A DNA stretch of 56,874 nt from CAYRUP01 sp964578975. GTDB lineage: Bacteria > Pseudomonadota > Gammaproteobacteria > DSM-16500. The position numbers and the translations under genes were made by a program. The DNA lies in contig CAZOFA010000002.1 in the NCBI GenBank assembly GCA_964578975.1, positions 1 to 56,874 on the forward strand, in the 5' to 3' direction. Under the pieces are notes generated by a model. It was not told the origin of the DNA. It was given only the letters and a program-made list of their open reading frames with translations, and searched no databases. Positions 1 to 8,560 of this stretch are shown piece by piece; position 1 is the first letter of the stretch, and each line of letters begins with the position of its first letter.

Positions 1-1271
1 TTGAAAAAGATCATGCGCTCGCCAGACGTTTTCAAAAAATTGATGTGAAAGAACCCACCGTGGAACAAACGATTGATATTTTGAAAGGCTTGCGCAGTCG
101 TTTTGAAACCCATCATAGTGTGAAATATACCGATGATTCACTAGAAGCGGCTGCACGTTTATCCGCACGCTATATTCCGGATCGTCGCTTACCCGATAAA
201 GCAATTGATTTAGTGGATGAAGTGGGTGCGTATCAATATCTCATTCCTGAAGCCAATCGCAAAAAAACAATTGAGCCGTCTGATATTGAAAAAGTCGTGG
301 CGAAAATTGCGCGCATTCCCGAACGAAATGTTTCAACATCCGATCGTGAAATTTTGAAAAATTTAATTCGTGATTTGAAGATGATGATCTTCGGACAAGA
401 TGAAGCAGTCGAAACATTAGGTGCATCGGTCAGATTATCACGCTCAGGATTACGTGATCCGATCAAACCCATTGGCTCATTCTTATTTATTGGTCCAACC
501 GGTGTGGGCAAAACTGAAGTCTCAAAACAATTAGCGAAACAATTAGGCATTGAATTAATTCGCTTTGATATGTCGGAATACATGGAACGTCATACCGTAT
601 CACGCTTAATTGGCGCACCACCGGGATATGTTGGTTACGATGAAGGTGGCTTGTTAACCGAAGCCGTGAATAAACATCCGCATTCCATCGTATTATTAGA
701 CGAAATTGAAAAAGCGCATCCGGATGTTTTTAACTTATTATTACAAATCATGGATCATGGCACGCTCACCGATACTAACGGCCGCAAAACTGATTTTCGT
801 CATGCGATTTTGATTATGACATCGAATGCGGGTGCTGATTTGATAGATAAAACCGCGATTGGTTTTACTCAACAAGATGGGGCGACAGATGTGTTAGGCG
901 CAGTGCAACGGGTATTTTCGCCAGAATTTCGTAATCGTCTCGATGCGATTATTCAATTCAAAGCATTGGATACGAAAACCATCTTACATGTCGTGAATAA
1001 ATTCTTACTGGAATTAGAAGTGCAATTAGAAGCAAAACATGTGGCGTTAGATATTGATGATGAAGCGCGCGCGTGGCTGGCAAAAAATGGTTACGACAAA
1101 AAGATGGGCGCAAGACCGATGGCGCGTTTGATTCAAGAACAAATCAAACGGCCATTAGCGGAAGAATTACTCTTCGGAAAATTAAACAAAGGTGGGCGTG
1201 TCGTCATTGGTGTGGAAGAGGACAAGCTCAAATTTGCCATTGAAGAGTTTGAAGGTAATGGAGTGCATTGA
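1..1271 (+). CDS. clpA: ATP-dependent Clp protease ATP-binding subunit ClpA (C-terminal part)
   Basis: AAA+ unfoldase that feeds substrates to the ClpP peptidase in the cytosol. The reading frame is open from base 3, so the gene starts left of the window; the GTG at 45 is internal because the preceding codons already match ClpA (ALARRFQKI). About 422 residues are visible: the end of the first AAA module, then the second with Walker A GPTGVGKT (bases 492-515), Walker B LLDEIEKAHPD and the C-terminal small domain with the GARPMARLIQ motif. The tripeptide IGF at 858-866 is the expected ClpP-docking loop (IGL/IGF in ClpA and ClpX). ClpA followed by infA on the opposite strand is the order known from many gammaproteobacteria; here one extra gene separates them. 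Confidence 0.97.
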   Translation, partial: EKDHALARRFQKIDVKEPTVEQTIDILKGLRSRFETHHSVKYTDDSLEAAARLSARYIPDRRLPDKAIDLVDEVGAYQYLIPEANRKKTIEPSDIEKVVAKIARIPERNVSTSDREILKNLIRDLKMMIFGQDEAVETLGASVRLSRSGLRDPIKPIGSFLFIGPTGVGKTEVSKQLAKQLGIELIRFDMSEYMERHTVSRLIGAPPGYVGYDEGGLLTEAVNKHPHSIVLLDEIEKAHPDVFNLLLQIMDHGTLTDTNGRKTDFRHAILIMTSNAGADLIDKTAIGFTQQDGATDVLGAVQRVFSPEFRNRLDAIIQFKALDTKTILHVVNKFLLELEVQLEAKHVALDIDDEARAWLAKNGYDKKMGARPMARLIQEQIKRPLAEELLFGKLNKGGRVVIGVEEDKLKFAIEEFEGNGVH

Positions 1272-1355
1272 TGTTTAAGTACAATGCTTTACCCGCTTGA
1301 TATACACGATCATATGAGTCGGAATCACTGATATAAGCGTACAGTTGAGGTTAAT

Positions 1356-2015
1356 ATGCCAACAAAACCACAGGATTTTGCCGTATTGCTCAAGACTATA
1401 CAAGAGACCAATGATATTGAAGTTGCATTGAAAGCTTACAGAGAAGCGGCCCACAGTATTGAAAGTAAAGCCGGCACCGTGCAAGGCTTCGGACCCAATT
1501 CAATGCAGCTTTTTATGGAAATGATGCAGGCTGCCATTCGGTGTGGAAATACCACGAACAGCTCAACCAGCATAGAATCTATTTATTTGAAGGCTCTTGA
1601 AATGGAACAATTAAACCTTCCATTTGATCCAAAAATCCATTCCTTAGCCGTTAAAGTCGCACAGCAGAATGGAGATGCTCGCTTGGCTGAATTAGCTATT
1701 ACAAGGGCTGCACAAGAAAAGGAAGTTAAAGCACCTTCGCCGAGTTCGTTATCTTCTAATATGTTTGCTTCCTCGCAGGCGCCTCGACCGTCTCATGTTG
1801 ATAAAGTTGATAAAGCTCGTGATGATGTTTCCTACTATGTGAAAGAAATCCAACAAGCAGGGCTTGATGGCGATCAGAAGCGTGTCGAAAAACTTGCTAA
1901 AGAAGCACATAAAAATGGTTTGAGAGATACTAGAATATTTCAAGTATATACATCAGCAATGCAGACGATTAAGGTCATGAATGAAGGTGGGGTTTCAACG
2001 AGAAAATTCAAGTAA
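1356..2015 (+). CDS. Unknown helical protein, PPR/TPR-like repeats
   Basis: 219 residues, no signal peptide or membrane segment. I do not recognise a named family. The middle (about residues 50-110) and the C-terminal part (about 150-195) read as paired helices of roughly 35 residues with the spacing of pentatricopeptide or TPR units: a helix, then a turn such as LNLPFDP or NGLRDTR, then a second helix. A Ser/Pro/Ala-rich linker lies around residues 122-140. Start ATG with GAGG 5 bases upstream. It sits between clpA and infA, where E. coli has nothing, and ends 4 bases from the convergent infA stop. It could be an RNA-binding PPR protein or a secreted helical effector; the sequence alone does not decide. 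Confidence 0.7.
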   Translation: MPTKPQDFAVLLKTIQETNDIEVALKAYREAAHSIESKAGTVQGFGPNSMQLFMEMMQAAIRCGNTTNSSTSIESIYLKALEMEQLNLPFDPKIHSLAVKVAQQNGDARLAELAITRAAQEKEVKAPSPSSLSSNMFASSQAPRPSHVDKVDKARDDVSYYVKEIQQAGLDGDQKRVEKLAKEAHKNGLRDTRIFQVYTSAMQTIKVMNEGGVSTRKFK

Positions 2016-2019
2016 CGCT

Positions 2020-2277
2020 TTATTCGGTCTTTTCGGCATTATTTTCTGTTGTTTTACCATCACGGCTACGAAAGGTGATGCGGCCTTTGGTTAAATCGTA
2101 GGGCGTGAGCTGTACTGTGACTTTGTCGCCTTTGAGGATGCGGATATAGTTTTTACGCATTTTTCCTGAAATATGCGCAATCACCACGTGACCGTTTTCC
2201 AGTTGTACACGAAACATCGTATTTGGTAACACGTCGGTGACGGTGCCATCCATTTCAATTTGATCTTCTTTTGCCAT
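2020..2277 (-). CDS. infA: Translation initiation factor IF-1
   Basis: S1-like OB-fold factor that binds the 30S A site with IF-2 and IF-3 during initiation. Residues 1-72 follow the E. coli protein closely (MAKEDQIEMDGTV, NGHVVIAHISGKMRKNYIRI, GRITFRSR). E. coli IF-1 ends there at 72; this one carries 13 further charged/polar residues (DGKTTENNAEKTE), giving 85. It is the last gene of a leftward run trxB, unknown gene, infA, with a palindromic repeat in the leader between 2278 and 2439, so the infA promoter must lie inside or next to that repeat. Its 3' end is 4 bases from the convergent PPR-like gene. Confidence 0.97.
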   Translation of the reverse strand: MAKEDQIEMDGTVTDVLPNTMFRVQLENGHVVIAHISGKMRKNYIRILKGDKVTVQLTPYDLTKGRITFRSRDGKTTENNAEKTE

Positions 2278-2350
2278 AACTTAAATAAAACTCACGAAAT
2301 AATTAATCTGCGCATCATGCCTTAAATTCTTGAAAGAAGCAATAATACGC

Positions 2351-2420
2351 CGTCATTGCGAGCCCAACGTTTGTTGTTGGGCGCGGCAATCCAGGTTTTT
2401 ATATTTTCTGGATTGCCGCG
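2351..2420. repeat. Dispersed palindromic (REP/MITE-like) element, copy 1
   Basis: Starts CGTCATTGCG (2351-2360), then a hairpin GCCCAAC/GTTGGGC (2362-2368 / 2376-2382) and a perfect 13-bp inverted repeat CGCGGCAATCCAG (2382-2394) / CTGGATTGCCGCG (2408-2420). The same modules occur at 36996-37092 and 56771-56874. The right terminal CGCAATGACG found in the second copy is missing here, so this copy is truncated. It lies in the infA leader. Confidence 0.85.
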
Positions 2421-2439
2421 TCGTAAAAAACACTCCTCG

Positions 2440-3204
2440 CTATGGAGAACGTAGTGAAGGACCAACAAGCCCACCTTCGACTGCGTCTTCTACTACTTCA
2501 ATTGGGGCGGGTTGGCTGACACGTGCCTCTTCTTTTTCTTCAGCCGCGAGCTTTGGCGCAGACGCTAACGATTGAAAATCTTCTTCCATTTGTTTTTCCA
2601 AAGAAGCTGCGTTCTTCTCGCTACATAACTGAAAATCATAGGCCACATTGGTTTCACTGCTATTGATAAAATGCACTTTCCATTGCTCTTCTTTTGTAGA
2701 ATAAGCGCATTCAAATGCTAACCAGTTATCATTTCTCTTCTGATAAGCTGCAAGTTTCCTGCTAGGAGGAACTGACGGAATGGGCTGATGTCGATCCAAT
2801 AACTGGCTAGGCGCAAAGTGGTAAACATAGTTAATCTGATCGCCAAATCCATCCCCGTGAGGATCTTTATATCGTATTGCTGACGGAAGATAATTTTGTT
2901 GCATTTGTTCTCTAATGTTACCTGCTTCCGCTCCAGTTAAAGGTTTTTCAAAATTAGGTGAATTAAATTCATCGTCTTTAAGACGATAAGCAGTATATTT
3001 ATTTTTTAACTGATACATAAAATAAGGTGTTGTAAAATTTTTCCCAGTGTGTGAGATCAAAATGTTATTAGGAACCAGTTTCCCTAAATAAACTTGCTTA
3101 TCAGGACCTAAAACGCCGACTAAGGGTTCATGTTTTTCCAACATCTCTTTTACTGATTGATTGTAATTATCATCTGTTTCTTTTAAAAATTGAAAATGTG
3201 GCAT
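2440..3204 (-). CDS. Unknown 254-residue protein
   Basis: No family recognised. Hydrophilic, no signal peptide, no membrane segment. The N-terminal two thirds mix aromatic and charged residues (for example NYVYHFAPSQLL); the last 50 residues are a Glu/Ala-rich low-complexity tail (LAAEEKEEARVSQPAP). Start ATG preceded by GAGGAG, a strong ribosome-binding site. It lies between trxB and infA on the same strand and is probably co-transcribed with trxB (38-base gap). The last codons (GPSLRSP) are read from repeat-like DNA adjoining the palindromic element, so the native C-terminus may have been replaced by a repeat insertion. It is absent from this place in E. coli. Possibly an accessory or secreted protein, but nothing in it proves that. 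Confidence 0.65.
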   Translation of the reverse strand: MPHFQFLKETDDNYNQSVKEMLEKHEPLVGVLGPDKQVYLGKLVPNNILISHTGKNFTTPYFMYQLKNKYTAYRLKDDEFNSPNFEKPLTGAEAGNIREQMQQNYLPSAIRYKDPHGDGFGDQINYVYHFAPSQLLDRHQPIPSVPPSRKLAAYQKRNDNWLAFECAYSTKEEQWKVHFINSSETNVAYDFQLCSEKNAASLEKQMEEDFQSLASAPKLAAEEKEEARVSQPAPIEVVEDAVEGGLVGPSLRSP

Positions 3205-3242
3205 ACTTGGCTCCTCATACTATTTTTTTTATAAACTTATTT

Positions 3243-4202
3243 TTACGCTTTCAAACTATCTAAATATTTATCCGCATCCAACGCCGCCATACAACCCGAT
3301 CCAGCTGATGTCACCGCTTGTCGATAAATTTGATCAGTGACATCGCCCGCTGCAAACACACCCGGAATACTTGTCGCGGTTGCATTTCCCTCTGAACCAT
3401 CGCGAATTTTAATATACCCATTCACCATGTCTAATTGATCAGCAAAAATAGCCGTATTCGGCGTATGACCAATTGCAATAAACACACCCGTCACTTCAAT
3501 GATTTTGCTTTCACCTGTCGCTACATTCTTAATCTTGATGCCGGTCACACCCGTTTGATTACCGACAATTTCTTCTGTCACGGAATTCCATTCGATATCA
3601 ATCGTGCGATCGTTCTGCACTTTTTTCATCACTTTATCCGTGAGGATTTTTTCCGAACGGAATTTATCACGACGATGAATCATCGTGACATGCGATGCAA
3701 TATTAGAAAGATATAACGCTTCTTCCACCGCTGTGTTTCCACCGCCAACCACCGCGACTTTTTGATTGCGATAGAAAAATCCATCGCAGGTCGCGCAGGC
3801 GGAAATTCCTTTCCCCATAAAATCTTTTTCCGATTGAAGACCTAAATAACGTGCGCTGGCGCCGGTTGCAATGATCAACGCATCACAAGAATAAGTGTCG
3901 TTGCCCTGCAAAATAAAAGGCCGCTGTTTTAAATCAACAGAGTTAATATGATCGCTCAACACGGTCGTCTCGAAACGTTCAGCATGTTTTTTCATGCGCT
4001 CCATTAAATCCGGGCCTTGTAATCCCTCAATATCGCCGGGCCAATTATCGACATCGGTCGTCGTGGTTAACTGTCCACCGGGTTCCAAACCCGTGATCAC
4101 CACAGGTTTCAAATTGGCACGTGCGGCATAGATTGCAGCAGTCCAGCCAGCGGGGCCTGAACCAAGAATAATTAAACGATGATGCTTGGGGGTGGTTGCC
4201 AT
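3243..4202 (-). CDS. trxB: Thioredoxin reductase (NADPH)
   Basis: Flavoenzyme that reduces thioredoxin with NADPH in the cytosol. 319 residues, the usual length. FAD-binding GSGPAGWTAAIYAARA at residues 14-29, redox-active CATC with Cys136 and Cys139 (ACATCDG), NADPH-binding GGGNTAVEEAL at about 153-163, and C-terminal FAD motif GVFAAGDV. Start ATG at 4202 matches the family N-terminus (MATTPKHHRLIILGSGPAG); the Shine-Dalgarno is weak. It is divergent from ftsK with 97 bases between, the same neighbourhood as in E. coli (trxB, lrp, ftsK) without lrp. Confidence 0.97.
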   Translation of the reverse strand: MATTPKHHRLIILGSGPAGWTAAIYAARANLKPVVITGLEPGGQLTTTTDVDNWPGDIEGLQGPDLMERMKKHAERFETTVLSDHINSVDLKQRPFILQGNDTYSCDALIIATGASARYLGLQSEKDFMGKGISACATCDGFFYRNQKVAVVGGGNTAVEEALYLSNIASHVTMIHRRDKFRSEKILTDKVMKKVQNDRTIDIEWNSVTEEIVGNQTGVTGIKIKNVATGESKIIEVTGVFIAIGHTPNTAIFADQLDMVNGYIKIRDGSEGNATATSIPGVFAAGDVTDQIYRQAVTSAGSGCMAALDADKYLDSLKA

Positions 4203-4299
4203 AATTCAATACTCACTATTTCTCGACATAATTTAGGATGGTATAGTACGAAAAGTCAGGGTCATTTGACAATCAGGGATTTTTTTTTGGAGTTGAGTC

Positions 4300-6585
4300 T
4301 TGAAGCAAGCACTACAAAGACCACCATCACGTCGCCCACTTGCTTTGCAGATGGGGCATCGATTGCGCGAGGGATTGTTCATTATTTCGATCGCTTTCGC
4401 CTTATTTTTATTTGTTTCATTTGGCACCTATCACGATATTGATCCAGGTTGGTCGGGCACCGGTTCCGGTCACCATGTGTTGAATTGGGGTGGTCGCGCA
4501 GGCGCTTTTTTTGCGGATATTTTTCTTTCGTTATTTGGCTATGTCGCTTATATCTTACCGATTTTGATTGTTTTTGCCGCGTGGTTGAATACACACCATG
4601 AACGACAACCCAACTTAACCTCATCCAGTGAACTCATTTTCAAAAGTCTGGGTTTTATGGTGATCATCCTCAGCAGTTGTGGATTGACCGGCCTGTATTT
4701 CAAACTGACCTTGTTATCAATGCCCGCGTCACCGGGCGGAATTTTAGGGGATGTGATCGCGGCACAATTAACGCGGGTTTTTAATTCATCAGGCAGTTCA
4801 TTATTATTGTTTGCCATTTTTTTATGTGGCATTACTTTATTTACCGGCTTTTCTTGGCTGGGATTGGTGGATGCCATTGGTTTTTATACCACGCGTCTCG
4901 CGACGACTTTATTCGCGTTACTGAGAAAAAAACAATTGGCACCGAATTTTGAAAATGAAATCGAAAAAAATGAAAACAGAATTAAAAAAATTATTGCGCC
5001 GCGTGTAGAGCCCAAAATACTTGAACCGAAAGCCGCGAAAATTGTGGAAACGCGCGTGGTGGCGAAACCAAAAATCATCGATAAAAAAATCGAATCAGGC
5101 GTGGTGCTCGCCACAGGCATGTTACCGCCTCTGACATTACTGAATCCAACATTGCCTGGAGAAGGCAAAGCATTTTCCAGCGTGAGTTTTGAAGACTTGT
5201 CGAATTTGGTTGAACAACGTTTATTGGATTTTGGTGTCGAAGTTAAAGTCGTCGCGGTGCATCCTGGGCCGATCATCACTCGTTTTGAGCTTGAACTTGC
5301 GCCCGGCATTAAAGTCAGCAAAATTAGTGGGCTCGCAAAAGATATTGCGCGCTCGTTGTCAGCGATTAGTGTGCGTGTGGTGGAAGTGATTCCAGGAAAA
5401 TCCGTGATTGGCTTGGAATTGCCAAATGAATATCGTGAGACAGTGGGATTACGTGATATTTTAGAATCGCCGCGTTTTGTGCAATCGAAATCTCCAGTGA
5501 CATTGGTGTTGGGTAAAGATATTTCCGGTTTTCCGGTGGTGGTTGATCTGGCCAAAATGCCGCATTTATTGGTCGCAGGGACGACGGGTTCTGGAAAATC
5601 AGTGAGCTTGAATGCCATGTTGCTCAGCATGTTATTTAAAGCGACTCCAGAGCAATTACGTTTTATTTTAATCGATCCTAAAATGCTTGAATTATCGGTT
5701 TATGAAGGCATTCCGCATTTATTGACACCGGTCATTACTGACATGAAAGATGCAGCCAATGCATTACGCTGGTGTGTGGCGGAAATGGATCGCCGTTATA
5801 AATTGATGTCATTTCTCGGCGTGCGTAATCTGGCAAGTTACAATGCAAAAGTTATTGATGCGATCAAACAAAAAAATCCACTGCCCGCACCGGCTTGGCT
5901 GATCACAGAGAATCAACCGACGCATTTAACGTCACTCTCAACGATTGTGGTCGTAGCAGATGAGTTAGCCGATATGATGATGGTGGTCGGCAAAAAAGTA
6001 GAAGATTTAATTGCGCGCATCGCACAAAAAGCACGTGCAGCGGGCATCCATCTCATTTTAGCGACACAACGTCCCTCGGTGGATGTGATTACCGGATTAA
6101 TTAAAGCGAATATTCCGACGCGAATTGCATTTCAAGTGTCTTCACGCATTGATTCACGCACGATCTTGGATCAGCAAGGCGCAGAACAATTGTTAGGAAA
6201 TGGTGATATGTTGTATATGCCACCGGGAACCGGTTTACCGGTGCGTGTGCACGGCGCTTTTGTCGCGGATGAAGAAGTGCATCGGGTGGTGGCAGCCTGG
6301 CAAACATATGGCAAACCTGATTATCTAAACGATGTCATTGAGGGTGGGGGTGATGTTAATGGTACAACGGACGGCCCTGGTGGAGAAGCCGATCCCCTGT
6401 ATGATGATGCATTACGTATTGTGACCGAATCACGCCGCGCCTCGATCTCACTTGTACAACGTCGCTTGAAGATTGGTTATAATCGTGCAGCCCGGATTAT
6501 GGAAGACATGGAAGCAGCAGGTGTTGTCAGCACCATGGATTCGAGTGGTACGCGCGAAGTCTTGGCGCCACCGCCGCCTGAATAA
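4300..6585 (+). CDS. ftsK: DNA translocase FtsK
   Basis: Septum-anchored hexameric motor that pumps chromosomal DNA and activates XerCD at dif during division. 761 residues, short against the 1329 of E. coli because the central linker is brief. Transmembrane helices fall between about residues 25 and 200, then a basic linker, the motor with Walker A GTTGSGKS (residues 427-434) and Walker B VVVADELADMMM, and a C-terminal winged-helix gamma domain (about 697-757, YNRAARIMEDMEAAGVV) that reads KOPS polarity. I chose the TTG start at 4300 because GGAG (4289-4292) sits 7 bases upstream; the first ATG (4351) lacks such a site. lolA follows after 20 bases and rarA overlaps lolA, so the three form one operon as in other gammaproteobacteria. 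Confidence 0.96.
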   Translation: MKQALQRPPSRRPLALQMGHRLREGLFIISIAFALFLFVSFGTYHDIDPGWSGTGSGHHVLNWGGRAGAFFADIFLSLFGYVAYILPILIVFAAWLNTHHERQPNLTSSSELIFKSLGFMVIILSSCGLTGLYFKLTLLSMPASPGGILGDVIAAQLTRVFNSSGSSLLLFAIFLCGITLFTGFSWLGLVDAIGFYTTRLATTLFALLRKKQLAPNFENEIEKNENRIKKIIAPRVEPKILEPKAAKIVETRVVAKPKIIDKKIESGVVLATGMLPPLTLLNPTLPGEGKAFSSVSFEDLSNLVEQRLLDFGVEVKVVAVHPGPIITRFELELAPGIKVSKISGLAKDIARSLSAISVRVVEVIPGKSVIGLELPNEYRETVGLRDILESPRFVQSKSPVTLVLGKDISGFPVVVDLAKMPHLLVAGTTGSGKSVSLNAMLLSMLFKATPEQLRFILIDPKMLELSVYEGIPHLLTPVITDMKDAANALRWCVAEMDRRYKLMSFLGVRNLASYNAKVIDAIKQKNPLPAPAWLITENQPTHLTSLSTIVVVADELADMMMVVGKKVEDLIARIAQKARAAGIHLILATQRPSVDVITGLIKANIPTRIAFQVSSRIDSRTILDQQGAEQLLGNGDMLYMPPGTGLPVRVHGAFVADEEVHRVVAAWQTYGKPDYLNDVIEGGGDVNGTTDGPGGEADPLYDDALRIVTESRRASISLVQRRLKIGYNRAARIMEDMEAAGVVSTMDSSGTREVLAPPPPE

Positions 6586-6605
6586 TCAAATTTGGAGAAA
6601 TCATT

Positions 6606-7226
6606 GTGCGATTTTTTATTAAAATATTTTTTTTCTTTTTTAGTTTATCCGCATTTGCGACACCCAATGAGGATTTAATTCGCTTGTTGAATAACGTCAA
6701 CAGCATGCAAGCGGATTTCACGCAATCGATTGCTGATGCGCAAGGAAAAAAATTAAATAAAACCACAGGTCGCATGGCATTTTCACGCCCGGGAAAATTT
6801 CGTTGGGATACCTTGCAACCGAATAAACAATTAATTGTAACGGATGGAAAAAAATTATGGATGTATGATCCGGATCTTGATCAAGTGACCATCCGTAATT
6901 TGACGCAAGAAACCGGGGAAACGCCTGCATTATTGTTAAGTCATAACAATACAACACTGGAAAACAATTTTCGTATCGAAGCCTTGCAAAAAAATTCTGA
7001 CACGCAATGGTTTTCTTTAACACCGAAAAATAAAGACAGCATGTTTGCATCGATCAAACTTGGTTTTACTCATCAACAAATTTCCCAAATGCAATTACAA
7101 GATCATTTGGGTCACTTGACGAATATTCAATTTAATCAAGTAGTGATTAATCCTACATTGCCTTCTTCATTATTTACCTTTAAACCACCCGCCAATGTGG
7201 ATGTGATTGATGAAACCCGACGCTGA
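6606..7226 (+). CDS. lolA: Outer-membrane lipoprotein carrier protein LolA
   Basis: Periplasmic chaperone that ferries lipoproteins from LolCDE to LolB. 206 residues with a short Phe-rich signal peptide (cleavage after AFA, about residue 18), then the LolA fold with SMQADFTQ and the GRMAFSRPGKFRW strand typical of the family. GTG start at 6606 with GGAG 8 bases upstream. Lies between ftsK and rarA; its last 17 bases overlap the rarA start. No lolB or lolCDE in this window. Confidence 0.95.
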   Translation: MRFFIKIFFFFFSLSAFATPNEDLIRLLNNVNSMQADFTQSIADAQGKKLNKTTGRMAFSRPGKFRWDTLQPNKQLIVTDGKKLWMYDPDLDQVTIRNLTQETGETPALLLSHNNTTLENNFRIEALQKNSDTQWFSLTPKNKDSMFASIKLGFTHQQISQMQLQDHLGHLTNIQFNQVVINPTLPSSLFTFKPPANVDVIDETRR

Positions 7227-8502
7227 ATTTCAGCCGCTTGCATCGCGCATGCGGCCAACAACAGTCGAAGATTTTGTCGGACAAAGTCATTTATTAAATC
7301 CTGGGAAACCATTACGCAAAGCGATTGAGCAGGGCGTGTTGCACTCGATGATTTTGTGGGGGCCACCTGGTACGGGTAAAACCACACTGGCGCGTTTGAT
7401 CGCTGAACGAGTTGATGCGCGTTTTGAAAAAATATCGGCAGTATTTTCTGGCGTTAAAGATATTCGCGCAGTGGTGGATGAAGCAAAACGTGCAAGATCA
7501 GAAGAACAACGCGCAACGATTTTATTTGTCGATGAGGTACATCGGTTTAATAAATCCCAACAAGATGCGTTTTTACCGTTTGTGGAAGATGGCACACTTA
7601 TTTTAGTGGGAGCCACCACTGAAAATCCGTCGTTTGAATTAAATAATGCATTGTTATCGCGTTGTCGTGTGTATGTGTTAAAACGATTATCCGAAGAAGA
7701 ATTATTAGCTGTGATTTCCCGCGCATTGTCAGATAAAAAAAATGGCTTAGGAAAATTAAAACTTGATTTTCCAGAGCCGCTCAGAAAAATTTTGGTGGAA
7801 GCCGCGGATGGTGATGCGCGACAAGTATTAAATTTATTAGAAATTCTCGCCGATTTTGCTGAGCAACAACAAGTGACGAAAGAATTATTAGCCGAAGTGA
7901 TTCAACAAAATCTGCGTCGTTTTGATAAAGGTGGAGAAGCTTTTTACGATCAGATTTCTGCATTGCATAAATCGGTACGTGGTTCGTCACCCGACGCGAC
8001 ATTGTATTGGTATGCGCGCATGTTAGATGGCGGGTGTGATCCGTTATACATCGCGCGTCGGGTGATACGAATGGCGAGCGAAGATATTGGTAATGCTGAT
8101 CCACGTGCACTTGATCTCGCACTTAACGCATGCAATGTCTATGAACGTTTGGGCAGCCCAGAAGGCGAGCTCGCGATTGCACAAGCACTGGTTTATCTTT
8201 CGGTGGCACCCAAAAGTAATGCAGTGTATGTGGCATTTAATGCTGCGCTGCGTGAAGCGAAAGAATTGGGTTCGTTGGAGGTTCCACTGCATTTAAGAAA
8301 TGCACCGACACGATTAATGAAAGAATTAGGTTACGGAAAAGAATACCGTTATGCGCATGACGAACCTGATGCTTATGCCGCGGGTGAAAATTATTTTCCG
8401 GATGGTATGCGTCCGCGCCAATATTACCATCCCACCTCGCGGGGATTGGAATTAAAAATTGCTGAAAAGTTAACGCAGCTTCGAGCGAAAGATAAGAAAT
8501 AA
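7210..8502 (+). CDS. rarA: Replication-associated recombination protein RarA (MgsA)
   Basis: AAA+ clamp-loader-like ATPase that acts at stalled forks with SSB. 430 residues, typical. Walker A GPPGTGKTT at residues 51-59, Walker B ILFVDEVHRFNKSQQD, sensor-1 GATTENPSF, and the C-terminal tetramerisation domain with DGGCDPLYIARR and the GYGKEYRYAHD motif. The ATG at 7210 follows an in-frame TTG at 7207; I prefer ATG. It overlaps lolA by 17 bases, indicating translational coupling. In E. coli serS follows; here it is replaced by an unrelated convergent gene and a repeat fragment. Confidence 0.96.
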   Translation: MKPDAEFQPLASRMRPTTVEDFVGQSHLLNPGKPLRKAIEQGVLHSMILWGPPGTGKTTLARLIAERVDARFEKISAVFSGVKDIRAVVDEAKRARSEEQRATILFVDEVHRFNKSQQDAFLPFVEDGTLILVGATTENPSFELNNALLSRCRVYVLKRLSEEELLAVISRALSDKKNGLGKLKLDFPEPLRKILVEAADGDARQVLNLLEILADFAEQQQVTKELLAEVIQQNLRRFDKGGEAFYDQISALHKSVRGSSPDATLYWYARMLDGGCDPLYIARRVIRMASEDIGNADPRALDLALNACNVYERLGSPEGELAIAQALVYLSVAPKSNAVYVAFNAALREAKELGSLEVPLHLRNAPTRLMKELGYGKEYRYAHDEPDAYAAGENYFPDGMRPRQYYHPTSRGLELKIAEKLTQLRAKDKK

Positions 8503-8521
8503 TTCTTGCGTCATGCAACCG

Positions 8522-8560
8522 CTGTCGAGTGATCCTTCACTATGTTCTGGATGACAACAG
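8522..8560. repeat. Short dispersed repeat fragment
   Basis: Imperfect inverted repeat: CTGT (8522-8525) and ATCC (8532-8535) against GGAT (8549-8552) and ACAG (8557-8560), with core TCCTTCACTATGTTCTGGAT. A close relative of the core (TCCTTCACTACGTTCTCCAT) is found on the minus strand near 2447-2466. It overlaps the 3' end of the next leftward gene. Confidence 0.5.

Noticed and set aside
45..60. GTG at 45 as the start of clpA
   Set aside because: Codons before it continue the ClpA sequence in frame to the window edge, so the gene is simply cut by the window.
4233..4427. Minus-strand frame with CPIC and CSAC cysteine pairs, looking like a small zinc finger
   Set aside because: It overlaps the start of ftsK and the ftsK ribosome-binding site, has no ribosome-binding site of its own, and the cysteines fall opposite conserved ftsK codons.
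4884..5630. 248-residue open frame antisense to ftsK
   Set aside because: Composition is that of a shadow of a conserved coding region; Walker A of ftsK lies in the same stretch and no start signals are visible.
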